Shown here: positions 42,600-53,385 of the stretch, piece after piece | Position numbering within the stretch: the first letter of the stretch is position 1 | Layout of the letters: the number at the start of each line of letters is the position of its first letter | NCBI GenBank assembly: GCA_035772735.1 | Contig: JASDFA010000027.1 | Span: forward strand, 35,446,001-35,510,000 | Length of the DNA stretch: 64,000 nt | Direction: 5' to 3' | From: Datura wrightii | Taxonomy: Eukaryota; Streptophyta; Magnoliopsida; Solanales; Solanaceae | Position numbers and translations under genes: made by a program | The notes under the pieces: model-generated | Told to the model about the DNA's origin: nothing | The model's database searches: none | The model's input: the letters and a program-made list of their open reading frames with translations, nothing else

Positions 42600-43110
42600 T
42601 TTTCGGGTCCCTGCTCTCAAGTCAATTACCGCTCCTCCGGTGGCCAAGAATGGCCGTCCCAAAATTAAGGGTACCTGGTCATCAACCTAAAAATCTAAGA
42701 TAATAAAATCATCAGGTATAATGAACTTACCCACTTTGATGAGAAGGTCCTCTATTATTCCATCAGGTGTCACTCGCGACTTATCCGCCAGCTGCAGCAT
42801 CAACCTTGTTGGCCTCGATTTTTCCAATCCCAGGGTGTTAAATAATGATAGGGGCATTAGATTAACTGCTTCCCCTAAATCACACAAAGCTCGTAGCACC
42901 TCAACTTTACCTATTTGTATGGGGAGAGTAAAACTCCCTGGGTCTTTGAGCTTCTTCAGAATCTTACTCAATACCCTGTGGCTGCACTCCTCAGTCAGTG
43001 CTACCGTCTGGACATCCACCAATCTGACTTTGTTCGCCATCACGTCTTTCATGTATTTAGCATACTTGGGCATTTCCTGAAAACATCAATAAGAGGCAAA
43101 TTTATGTGAA
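42600..43110 (-). pseudogene. Protease of inner element
   Basis: Open from 43073 to 42687: MPKYAKYMKDVMANK lead-in, IPIQ-like strand, CDLGEAVNLMPLSLFNTLGL active-site region, then KFIIPDDFIILDF before a stop. The same fold and order as the outer element's protease. Upstream Lys/Glu-rich segment (43049-43327 minus) is out of frame with it, indicating a frameshift. Confidence 0.75.
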
Positions 43111-43329
43111 GTTCTTTGAAACTCTCAAAGAACTTTTTGAAGCATTCCTTTTCCTTGCTCTTTCTGAATCTCTGAGGGAATGGTGGTGGTGGTCTTTTGT
43201 GCTGGCTGCAATGAAGATTGTGCATTTTGTTGCTCAGCACTCTAATTTTCTCCCTTGTCAGTGGATGGTCCTGGTCTAACCAACTCCCGCTGCACCTCCT
43301 TTCTTTTCTCTTTTGACACTGCATCACCT

Positions 43330-43830
43330 AATTGCTTGCCGCTTCTCAGACTGATGGCATTGACCTGACGGGGGTTAGGATTTGTGTCACTTGGAAGTCC
43401 TCCCTGCGGTCTCATGTTTTTGAGTAGCTGCTATCTGACCCATTTGTTTTTCAAGATTGCGGGTGGCCACTTGCTGATTCTTCAAGTCTGCTGCCATCCT
43501 TGCCTGATTTTCTGCTAACTGAGTCTAGGTCTCCATGATTTCTTGCAATGTTTCCTCAATGTTGCTGCTCAAATGTCCATCATTCTGCCTATTCTGCTGA
43601 TACTGCTGCTGTTGAGGTTGCTGATAACTTTGCTTTTGGTTTTCGCCCCAAGAAAAATTCGGGTGGCCTTGACAATTTCTGTTGTAGTTGTTTCCAAAAT
43701 TCTTATTATTCCTCTGCACATTCCCAACAAAATTGACTGACTCCGGATTGGCTCCACAAGATTCTGCATTGTGCCCATTATTACCACAAATTTCACACCA
43801 ACTTGGAGCTTGTTGAATGCATTAACCTGG
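43330..43830 (-). pseudogene. Gag C-terminus with zinc knuckle, inner element
   Basis: Minus-strand reading gives a CCHC knuckle (CEICGNNGHNAESC, near 43750-43800), followed by an Asn-rich then Gln-rich stretch (43525-43719; NQKQSYQQPQQQQYQQNRQ). The knuckle binds nucleic acid in Gag. It lies in a different frame from the capsid segments either side, so one or more frameshifts separate them. Confidence 0.7.
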
Positions 43831-43880
43831 CCCTGTTGTTGGTTTATACTCAGTTTATTGAACTGAGTCATCATCTGATG

Positions 43881-44790
43881 CTAGAACGAAGATAACTGTG
43901 CCGCCAAGGCATTCATACCATCTACCTCTATCAACCCTGATCTCTTTCCTGCCCCTCTCGATGACTCGTTGTGCCACTCTGGATTTCCTTGAGCAATTCT
44001 GTTCAACAAAGTGTACAGTTCATCATAAGTCTTCTCTAAGGCTTTCCCACCCGATGCAGAGTCTAGTAAAATTTTCGTGTGTGGGTCTAGACTTTCTACA
44101 AAGGTATGAGTTAGCACTTCATTCGATTGCTGGTAATGGGACAGTATCTCAATAATGACTTAAATCTTTCCAAAGCCAAATATAATTTTTCATCAAGCCT
44201 CTTGTTAAAACTCAATATTTCACTTCTCAACTTTGCAGTCTTGCCTGAAGGAAAAAATCTGATAAGGAACTTCTTTGCCAAATCACTCCATGAAGTTATG
44301 GAGTTCGGTGGCTCAGCTTTAAACCACTTTTTTGCCTCTCCCAACAATGAAAATGGGAAGAGGTAAGTCGGACATAATCTGTGGACACGCCAGTGGGGAC
44401 AAACGTGTCACTAATCTCAAGAAAGTTCTATAAGTGCTGCTGCGGGTCTTCATGTGTCATTCCAGTGAATTGACCACTAGAATGTAACAGCTACACCATA
44501 TTCTTCTTCATTTCAAAGTTCCCTCCAGGCTCCCGTTTACGGATACTAGAGTTCACATTAGTCGCTTGTGGGATTGCCACTTCGCGAACTGGTGTGGCGG
44601 CTATTGCTTCCGGTGAAAAATGTGCTTGTCCTGCGGGTGGTTGTTGTTGTACCTTTTCTTGAAGTCTTTTCAGCTTTTTCTCAAAAGCTTCTCTCCTTCG
44701 CAAATGGATTTGACTTTCAGGTTTAAGCAACGGTTCCACAAGCTCTCTATTCTTAGCCAGCTCGGTAAGACAACCTGTCACCTGCAATAA
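43881..44790 (-). pseudogene. Gag capsid region, inner element
   Basis: Minus-strand pieces: 44491-44787 (N-terminal, Arg/Glu-rich), 44111-44347 (GEAKKWFKAEPPNSITSW, then LAKKFLIRFFPSGKTAKLRSEI), 43881-44117 (HTFVESLDPHTKILLDSASG, LLNRIAQGNPEW). These are the hallmark blocks of Athila-like Retrotrans_gag. Frameshift or stops between pieces. Confidence 0.8.
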
Positions 44791-44874
44791 GTCAGACTAA
44801 GACCAACTTTCTCAACACTTAAGGAAATTTAAAAATTACACAAAAACAGATAAATTATCAAAACTTCACCGAGT

Positions 44875-44891
44875 CCCCGGCAACGGCGCCA
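44875..44891 (-). other. Primer-binding site of inner element
   Basis: Minus strand TGGCGCCGTTGCCGGGG, the classic Athila-type PBS (usually ascribed to tRNA-Asp), six bases from the LTR. Confidence 0.92.
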
Positions 44892-45890
44892 AAAACTTGA
44901 TGCTGCCTGCAAGTGTACGGGTCGTACAAGTAATATAGTGCCCCTTTTTAAGAGCCAGATGTTGAACCCACAGGGACTGGACCAATTCAGCTAACTATCA
45001 AGTTCAAGTGTGATATTAAATGCCTCATGTGTTGATTATAGAATTTTTTGATAGAGATTAATTAAGTCCAAATGTGGTCAACAAAATACTCTGAAGTCAT
45101 TCAAGGAGCAACATAGAGTTAAAGCCGGATAATCATGCGATACTACGAGTTTCAATGGTTTAAGTATGAAACTATCAAGTGTCGTCTCACATAATTAGAA
45201 TTGCATGTTCATGGTCTTTCGAACCTCTAAACATGACAAACTAGCCTCACTACTACATTGTGAGCGAGGATGCTAATTCTAGTTCGTGGGCAATTAACTA
45301 CGTGGATGTGGTTATGGGGTTATGCCATTGATTAGGGTACTTTCGTATCTCCAACTATTTAACCAAACTTAGCTTCACAACTACTTCTTCGAGTGGTGGA
45401 GTGACAAATCTAAGCTGGTGTCTCTTTCTCTTCCCATTTTATCAACCAAGCAAGGTATTAGGTATATTTCTATCCTAACCACAAAATCCTATCAAAAGAC
45501 AAGAATTTGCTTCCTACATTCTTATGTTCTTCCCTAGGTTTGCTTTCTCAAGCATTTGTCTAAGTTTAACGTGTGTGTTTTCATGGTGATCAATCATAAA
45601 AACAACCAATAATTAAGAATGCAAGACAAAACAACAATCAATAACTTAATTCCAAAGCAAATTCGTAAAAACACACTCATAACTCATGACTTCAACCCTA
45701 GAGGAAGGGTTCTAGCCATTCAAGTTCGTAAAATTACAAGAAAACATTGTTAAAATAACATACTTACAAGAATTGGTAGAGGAGAAGATGATATTGATGA
45801 ACCCTAGGTGAGTTCTCCCACTTCTCCCTTCACTCCTAGGTGGTTTTTCAGAAATAAATCATGACTAAATATTTTTAGGAGCTAAGGGAC

Positions 45891-45900
45891 CTATTTATAG
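45891..45900 (-). promoter_or_regulatory. TATA box, right (5') LTR of inner element
   Basis: CTATAAATAG on the minus strand, about 40 bases downstream (in transcription sense) of the palindrome array. Confidence 0.65.
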
Positions 45901-45940
45901 TAAATGAGAATTGTGCAAAATTATGCCTGTCGTGGAATGG

Positions 45941-46087
45941 CTCCGTGACACGGAGTGTGTCGCGGAGCACTGCCTCCGTGACACGGAGTGTATCGCGGGG
46001 CACTACCTCCGTGACACGGAGTGTATCGCGGAGCACTGCCTCAGTGACACGGAGTGTATCGCGGAGCACTGCCTCCGTGACACGGAG
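45941..46087 (-). repeat. Array of five CTCCGTGACACGGAG palindromes at 33-bp spacing
   Basis: Palindromes at 45941, 45974, 46007, 46040 (one mismatch) and 46073, each 15 bp with 7-bp arms around a central A. Spacers contain a further TCGCGGAGCACTGCC phrase. It lies in U3 just upstream of the LTR TATA, so it is a candidate enhancer array. Confidence 0.92.
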
Positions 46088-46346
46088 GTATCGCGGAAGC
46101 CCTCTGGAAATCACCCAATTTATTCCAACTTTGGTGTTTCGCTCCCGATATCATTCCTCCACTTCACCAAATCATAGATTGGGTCCTCCAATGCATTATT
46201 TCCTTTAAAAACAAGGACTAATCATTTTGGTTAGTATATATTCACATTTACATAAAATCACATGAAAATGTATATAAATAAGTAGATAAACAAGACTAAA
46301 TTGAGTTATAAAGTAGCACTTGGGCATGCAATTATGCCCAAGATCA

Positions 46347-46351
46347 GTGGT
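46347..46351. repeat. Target-site duplication of inner element, right
   Basis: GTGGT, matching 38999-39003. The outer element's gag-protease sequence resumes at 46352. Confidence 0.92.
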
Positions 46352-48120
46352 CGAGGATATCTCTATGCACTTGAGTTTCTCCTTGATCAACGTCAGATTC
46401 TTTCTCCTCTATCGAGGCCTCTGGCAACTCAACACTTTCCATCTCAACACCTTTATCACTTTTCTTAATAACGCTCTCTTTCTTCCATTCAACTACAACC
46501 GAAAAAGGGGGTTCAACTGTGGTCTTACCACTCCTAGTCATCACCGCCATGCAGTGGCCATCATTCTTTGGATTCTAGACGGTGTTGCTAGGCAGTGTAC
46601 CCTTTTGTCTAGGGTTCAGTGATGCCGACAGTTGGCCAAGCTGCTGCTCAATCTTCTTGATGGCGGTAGCATGAGACTCCACTCTCTGACCCATACTTGA
46701 TATGTCACCACAGATCTCCTTTTAATTGCTCGTAAGTGGACCTCACCTTATTTAGCATCTCAGCCATCATGCTCTCCAACTTTGATTGCCCAGCCTCCCC
46801 CTCTCGTGCATTAGGAGGCACATAAAATCCTGCCCGGTGATTGTAGTAGCCATCGTTTCTTCTCCAGTCACCATCGTGCTCACGACCGCGGCTTCTATCT
46901 TTGTACCTGTTTCAATTGTAGTTGTCTCTATATTGGTCCCGACCTTGATTTTCAAAATCTTGGCGCCAATTGTCTTGTCCAGATGCTTGGGCATTGGCTT
47001 GGAAACCAACACTTGGTTGTCCAAGAAATTTGCCTCTTCCTCAGAATCAGAGTGGTCAGCTCCCGGCTTCATTTCTTGAGTTCCCACTGCATTTACCTTT
47101 TTGGCTCTTGCTCCCATGATGTGCTTTGTAAGAAAATCCAACGATGTACGCATGTGAGCCAACTCTTGGTCGCGTTTTTCTTCTTTCCTTCATTGATCTG
47201 CAGTCAAACCAACAACATATGTATCGACCGCTGCATCAGCCTCCCTTGTATGCCATGCCCTGTTCGTCTTAGTCACCCTGTCAAGGATTGTAGTAGCTTG
47301 GTCCGACGTGTGACTCATCAATGCTCTTCCTGCCACTATTTCTGCCACAGATTTGGTGCTATTTTCAAATACCTGTAAAAAATTTCCAACAAACTGTCAT
47401 TTGGGATCTTATGATTCAGGCACTTTGTCAACTTCTTTTTGAACCTCAATCAGATTTCATGAAGTTCCTCTGTCTTGATTTTTCGGAAGTTGTAGATCTT
47501 GTCTTTTAGTTGCGACATTCTGGAGGGGGTAAAGAATCTCTCTAAGAAGGCCTGTTTGAGTTCCCTCCAGTTGGTTATGGAGTCGTTGGGCAACTCCGAT
47601 AACCATAAAGTGGCTTCCCCTGATAGAGAGAAGGGGAAAAGTTTGAGTCATATGGCATCCTGGCTAACTTGGGGCAACCTGTACACCTTGCATATTCCTA
47701 CAAAGTTCATCAAGTGTAGGTTGGCGTCATCCGTTGCATAACCACTGAACACCCTTTCATGTTTAGCAATTGAATCATGGTGCTCGTGATATCGAACTTA
47801 GCCCCAGCGGGTAGTGGTGGTGGCACAATTGCTCCAGTTGACCCAACTTCATCGATGTTTGGGTCCTCATCATCGAAGAACTGAGGGACAAGTCTATAAC
47901 CTCTGTTTCCCCTCCCGTGTCGACCAACATTAACTACTTCTTCTCTAACATCTTCCGCATCCTGAAGTGCAGCTTGCGAGCTAGCTCAGCTTTCCTAGCT
48001 TCTTTATCTATGCGAGCATCTTTTTGTTCCTGGTTTTCCATTCTGTGTAGTGTTCGTTCAATTTCTGGGTTCAACGGAATTAGAGGATCTCCACTACTCC
48101 GAGTGCTTGGCATTCACCGG
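46352..48120 (-). pseudogene. Gag of outer Athila-like element
   Basis: Minus-strand pieces: a gag core near 47620-47370 (LWLSELPNDSITNWRELKQAF, then FKKKLTKCLNHKIPND), a charged segment at 46767-47162 including MGARAKKVNAVGTQ, and the C-terminal lead to protease at 46344-46550 (MTRSGKTTVEPPF). The W..L....I..W..L...FL motif is gypsy gag. Multiple stops and frameshifts. I do not see a clear zinc knuckle. Confidence 0.7.
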
Positions 48121-48219
48121 AGAACAGCCTGTGGGTATCAAAAACAAAAAGAAAACGTAATTAAATAAATAACTACCAAAAAGTCAAATACTAGCAAATA
48201 ATCTAGTCTTAACCGTATT

Positions 48220-48236
48220 CCCCGACAACGGTGCCA
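48220..48236 (-). other. Primer-binding site of outer element
   Basis: Minus strand TGGCACCGTTGTCGGGG, two changes from the Athila PBS, five bases inside the 5' LTR. Confidence 0.85.
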
Positions 48237-48241
48237 CTTTT

Positions 48242-49833
48242 TGATAACACTCAAACTATATCTCCTACCGAAGTATGAAGTGGGCGTTGTCAATAAAGAA
48301 CCCAACAAAGAGGTTGGGGTCGAACCCACAGGGGATAGGGAAGAGCTAGACTAAAACTGGTAAGTGAACTTGTTAGGTAGTTACTCCAATTAGGGGGTTT
48401 CTAAAGAAAACAGTAATTAAAAACACAGTTAAAGCTTTAGTTGAAATCAAGAATGAAAGATAACTAGGGTTATGTGTTTCCCATGGGTTCATAACTGCTT
48501 CGGGTATACACACGTGATCATCACCAATGCTTACTTGTAGAACTGATAACTTAGGTTCATTCAAACGACTGATCAATCCCTATTGAATGACTATACTCAA
48601 TCACCAGATCAGGTCTCATGAGCGATTGCAAATTAACTGTTATCAATATGTTCCAAATTTAACTATTCTGTGACCACGGCTCAAGTTAATACAATGATCA
48701 TCAAGATCAAGGCTTTGTTGTAGTTCTCTTTCCTAATCTCTACCTCTCTAGGCTCAAGCAAGTAAAGAATTCGAGCATATCCTAATGTTGTAGACCGTTA
48801 AGAAACGTTTAAGCATGAAAAGAATACAATACAAGTGTTTGCATTAGTTTTGAATCACGTTTATGTAACCCTAGATTGTTAATCCACCATGGTTCCCACA
48901 ACCCTAGCTATGGAGGTTTTAACCTCTCATAGTTGCAAGATTGTGATTTGCATTCATGTTTAAATACATAAATCAATACTTACAATTATGGATGAGAGAA
49001 AAATTTCTTTGTGTTAATCAGAAAAATCCTCAAGAACAATATGAAGATCAAGAAAAGGTTGACCACAAATTGAACAACTCAATTCTCACATCTAAGTATC
49101 CTCAACTTCGTTGCTGATCAATTCTAATCACTCCTAATTGCCTCTCTCTCTCTGAGAATAAAACATAAAACGTATTTATACAAACATAAAAATAATTTTC
49201 CTAGGATAACAGGGTGTATTTCCATAACTGAAGTCGTCTGCAGCACGACCCATCCTACGATTTGTAGCAGGTAGGTATGGATCGTACCTACTTCTCCTAT
49301 GTTAGTTGGCTGACTGAAATTTGGCTAAGTGTTGGATCCTGGTACGACTCGTACATTGTTCCTACGATTCGTACTGTGCTTTTGTGGCTTCACTCTGAGA
49401 TTTTGCAACTTTTCTGAAGATCTTCATGAGTGCTATGGTACGACTCATACCTTCATTTCATGACTCGTACTGTCTATTCGTAGCAGAGTCAGCCTCTTGT
49501 GCAAATCTTCTGAATCTCTTCACGACTTCTTCACCATGACCCCTACAAGCTTTGTACGACTCGTACTGAGAATCCTATGATGCACCTCTTCATCCTTAGC
49601 CATCTGAAACTTCTCACGATCAGCAATACAACTCGTAGAACCTTCCTCAGCTCGTACTGTGAACTGTGAGTTGAGCCTATTTTGTACACTTTCAGGCTAT
49701 CTCTTGCACATTTTTGCTCCAACACCAATTTATCCTGTAACCAAAGGAAAAGTGCTTTATAACCACATAAACATACCTAAGTCCATGCTATTTTCTTAGT
49801 TTTGAGCGTCGAAAGTGCTGTAATCTCACCGCA
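48242..49833 (-). repeat. LTR of outer Athila-like element, right (5' LTR)
   Basis: Begins TGATAACACTCAAAC and ends at or near CACCGCA. It contains TATA 49173-49180 (minus) and the ACGACTCGT palindrome cluster, including GTACGACTCGTAC at 49342-49354. The next base begins DNA homologous to 23592. Confidence 0.8.
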
Positions 49834-50436
49834 TAAAAATAGTTATTTTAAAATATTTGCTAGTTTCAAAATTCAACAGATAATTAATTATATTTTTTTC
49901 AATTCTACTTAAAGTCTTTCTAAAATGTGAAAAGAATTATTATTATATGTTTCCAAAAAAATTAATATAATGAAATACACTCACATTTTGTATTTAATAT
50001 ATACATATACATATACATATACATACATACATACATATATACCTCTCAATTGTCACCGCCTGGCCTCTCTTGCTACCACGGTAGCACCTAGTGTGGTCAA
50101 CACCAATCGTGTTTGGGTGCATATATATGCAGTTTTAGGGGAAAAAAGCAGTTATAACTTCTTCTTTTTTGTATTCTCAATTTTAGGGGAAAAAAATAAA
50201 ACAATTAATGTTTATATTTTATATTTCTTTTTTTTTTGTATTCATAGTATTAGGGGAAAAGATTAAAGAAGTTAATTATTATTTTTTTAGGAATCACAAT
50301 TTTAGGAAAAGAAAATTAAGGAAGTTAATTTTTTTTTGTATTTTCATATTTTTTTGTACTTGCAGTTTTAGAAACAAAATAAAACAGTTAATTTTTATTT
50401 TTTGTATTTCTCTTTTTTTCTTTTTGTATTCGCAGT
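49834..50436. repeat. Flanking block, right copy (MITE remnant plus poly-A/T repeat)
   Basis: Near-identical to 23592-24201, including the TGTCACCGCCTGGCCTCTCT phrase and the poly-A/T units. Starts abruptly at the LTR end, in the middle of the MITE. Confidence 0.85.
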
Positions 50437-50997
50437 TGTGGGCAATGACATTTTATTAAATTTAAATCCATAAGATATTTCGAGTATATTAAATTTAAGA
50501 TATATTAGTCCAAACAAATATTATGGATTAATATAATTGGATTAATTATGTGAGTCCAATAAATACGGATTTAATTAATGATCCAATGTCATTGGGTTAA
50601 CCCATCAAATTGGGCTACAAATTATGAGCCAACTTTACTGAGCCCAAAATATAATCTTCCTAGAGGCCCAAATAGGTGCCACGTGTCAAATGACGTGTCA
50701 TGCCAAGTCAAATAAAAGAGTCAATAGGATCAGGTCACATGTCAAAATGACACAGCATGCCTACTCAAATCAAAGGCCAATGAAAATGTGTCACGTGTAT
50801 AAGTGACATGTTTCGACCAATCAAATATCGTTATATCAACTTAAATCTGATTGGTTGAAAGAAGTTTGTCCTTATCGCAACTCTTCCATCCTGCAACTAT
50901 AAATAGGGGTGTTATAATTCAGAAGAGGGACCTGAAATCAAACAAAAAGCCAGAGAGAGCTCGTGGATCAAACGCTGCAGTTTTCTCTACAAGCTAG
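50437..50997 (+). repeat. Second copy of Tat-like LTR, shortened
   Basis: Matches 24202-24770 at the same junction with the poly-A/T repeat. It lacks the last ~260 bases of the LTR. It is followed by GCAGT, which also precedes it (50432-50436), and then by the poly-A/T repeat tail, so it may be a trimmed solo LTR inside that repeat. Confidence 0.65.
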
Positions 50998-51410
50998 AAG
51001 CATTCAAGCATTCTGCAGTTTTTAAAATTAAGAGATCAGTTTATAAGTTTTTTTTTATGTATTTTAATATTTTTTGTATTTCTGATTGTACAAAATATAA
51101 TTTTTGCATAATGATGACTTGTGAAGAAAAAGAAAAAACATGCAGATTTATATATTGAATGTTAGAAAATAACTGGAAAGTAATTTTAGTATAATTGTGA
51201 TTTGTGATCAAGTTTAATTAGAATTTGTTATACAATTATTCATACTTATCAAGATTAAGTTATCAAGTTTAATTAAGATTGTTATATAATTATTCATACT
51301 TATCAAGATTAAGTGATCAAGTTTAATTAAAATTTGTTATACAATTATTCATACTTATTAGGTAAATTAGGTAATTAAAAAATAATAATTTTAATAAATA
51401 TAATATTAAT
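50998..51410. repeat. Tail of poly-A/T repeat (copy of 7750-8115)
   Basis: TTTAAAATTAAGAGATCAGT onward matches the tail at 7775, including three ~58-base units ending TTATACAATTATTCATACTT. Confidence 0.75.
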
Positions 51411-53385
51411 GATAATATAGATAATTAATTTAATAATATTATGTGTCCATGTAACATTTTTTTTAATTATTTCATTTTTTTATATATCATTTATTTATAA
51501 AGGAGACAGGCACTGTAGTTTCAAGTTCCAATTAAGGAAATGGAGGGATTAACTATGTGTTTTAAGTGGCGTGAACCTCCTCGATTTACATGGTGTATAT
51601 CTCATATATTTTTAAATTTATAATTTTAATAATAAAAAATATGTTTAAATAATATTTTTTATAATTCTGTAAATAAATTTAAATCAATCACCAATAATAT
51701 ATAAAAAATTAATTATTTTTGAGAAAGGTAATAACCAAAAAAAATAACAGAGATAATATTTAAAATAAAATCATCATTGATCTCCATATCTTATCCCCCC
51801 CCCCCCCCCCTCTCTCAAAAAAAAAAGTAAAAATAAATATTTGCATTGATTATTGTTTTATATTTTTAAAGAATTAGAAGGATAAATAGTGTAAAAGCAA
51901 TGCTAAAATACAGATAAAGTTGTCTCATGAACATAGTGCTATGAAATTTATATCCTATAAATTTTAAGTATGATTATTTTTAAAAAGAATTATTTATGAC
52001 AACGTTATTTTCTATAAAAGTTACTTTCTTTATTGATATATTTTAGGAAAACTCACTATAATATAAAAATATGATAGCATAAAATATAAATATTATTACA
52101 CCAATAATAATAAATATGATTTATAACAAAATTACTTTTAAAATGATAAAAATTAAATTTAACGTCCATAATATATATTTTTTACGTCCGAAACTTATGT
52201 TTATATACCAATGATTTACGCTCCAAATTATGAAATTTACATTTTATAAATTTACTGTGCCCCGTCTCAAAACTTGTCTCACAGACACCTTTGAAAACAC
52301 TAGGTGTGAGAGACACTTAGATTGAGATTTAACAATCGAGCTCTATTGGTGGAAATTGCGAGAATGATGAATTCACCTTTAATTACAGCTCGTTAGGAGT
52401 ATAATATATTATTCCACTTTTAAAATATAGTAATAATTTTTTTAATAATATAAATAACCTCTAAATAAATTCATAAAATCAGGGAATAATACAGGGCCGT
52501 CGTTGAAGCTTCGCCTTGAAGATTGGTTCGAATATTCGGATTTGAAACATTAAAATTATTTTTAATGGAGTGTAATCCAAAAGTTTGAAAATATACCGAG
52601 GAACTTATATTTTAAGAGTAAATATCACAAAAAGTTATTCAAATTATGAAAAATTATCTAGCAAAATTATTTAATTTTATTTTATTTCAATAAAATCATT
52701 CAATTTTGAGATTTTCTCTTATAAAATCACTTAACTATATTTGTCATAAAAAATAATAACATGAAAAAATTAATTAATTTTTTATATCATATATTCATGA
52801 CCCCATAAATAAAAATAAAAATAAAGTAGAATGCATACCAACAATTTTTTGAAAGGGAAGTAATTTTTTTTTGGGTATAATAAAAAAAAAAGTAAAACAA
52901 AAGAAGAAAAACATAGAAAGAATTGAGATTTGAGGCGAAACAATGCATTTCTAGATTATAGTTTATTTTGGGAATGAAAAACTTAAATAGATAGATATGG
53001 ATGAGGGGAAAAAAGGAAAATCAATTAAAAAAATTGAAGAGGAAAAATCAACAAGAAATAAATAAATGAAATACATACGTTTAATTATTTTTAATAAAAT
53101 AAGTAAGTGGAGGTCAATTTTTTTGCGAAAAAATAAATTTAAAAAATATTGTAAAGTCCTATTAATTTTGTAGGCTTATAATCTTGACAATTACAGGATT
53201 GTCGTGAGTCGGGTATCTTTAATTTTATTTTATTTTTGAGGTCCATGTCTAGATGATATAAAAATTTAATTTATTTTGTCATGTCAGATTTATTTTTTAA
53301 TAACAGATTTAATAGAGTGATTTTATAAGAGAAAAACTCAAAGTTGAGTGATTTTATTGAAATAAAATAAAGTTGAATGACTTTG
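51411..53385. other. AT-rich spacer
   Basis: No gene, RNA or transposon end recognised. Near 52620-52740 and 53300-53400 two stretches of similar 'aaaattaTTTAATTTTATTTTA' character face each other in opposite orientation, a possible undefined MITE of about 750 bp. Confidence 0.4.
51795..51810. repeat. 16-base C homopolymer
   Basis: Uninterrupted run of 16 C in very AT-rich DNA, followed by CT and then A runs. Confidence 0.95.

Larger units (their letters stand above)
39004..46346 (-). mobile_element. Inner Athila-like, RT-less gypsy element
   Basis: A 7.3-kb element with LTRs at 39004-40353 and 44898-46346, perfect 5-bp target duplication, PBS next to the right LTR and polypurine tract next to the left one. 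Minus strand. Internal DNA of 4.5 kb holds gag, a protease piece and long noncoding sequence only, so it is non-autonomous. It interrupts the gag-protease region of the outer element. LTRs differ by a few percent plus a tandem-repeat expansion. Confidence 0.9.
44898..46346 (-). repeat. LTR of inner element, right (5' LTR, 1449 bp)
   Basis: Begins TGATGCTGCC and ends AAGATCA. 99 bp longer than its sister, nearly all explained by three extra 33-bp units. Confidence 0.92.
31630..49833 (-). mobile_element. Athila-like, RT-less gypsy element (outer), split by a second element
   Basis: Two LTRs (31630-33179 and 48242-49833) in direct orientation with a PBS inside the right one, so the element reads on the minus strand. 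Its own internal DNA is 46352-48241 (gag) plus 33180-39003 (protease, conserved motif, env-position ORF, 3' noncoding). No RT, RNase H or integrase is present, so it needed enzymes in trans; it resembles the gag-bearing non-autonomous class called TR-GAG. No target duplication is found: left flank CTCAC, right flank TAAAA. Confidence 0.75.

Noticed and set aside
45941..46087. 33-bp-spaced repeat array resembling a CRISPR array
   Set aside because: Spacers are near-identical to each other, the array is inside an LTR with a perfect target duplication, and the DNA is plant. It is a tandem minisatellite.
31625..49829. CTCAC as target duplication of the outer Athila-like element
   Set aside because: CTCAC at 49825-49829 aligns with the LTR sequence CTTAC of the sister LTR (7 of 9 over CTCACCGCA), so it is more likely part of the LTR than a duplication.
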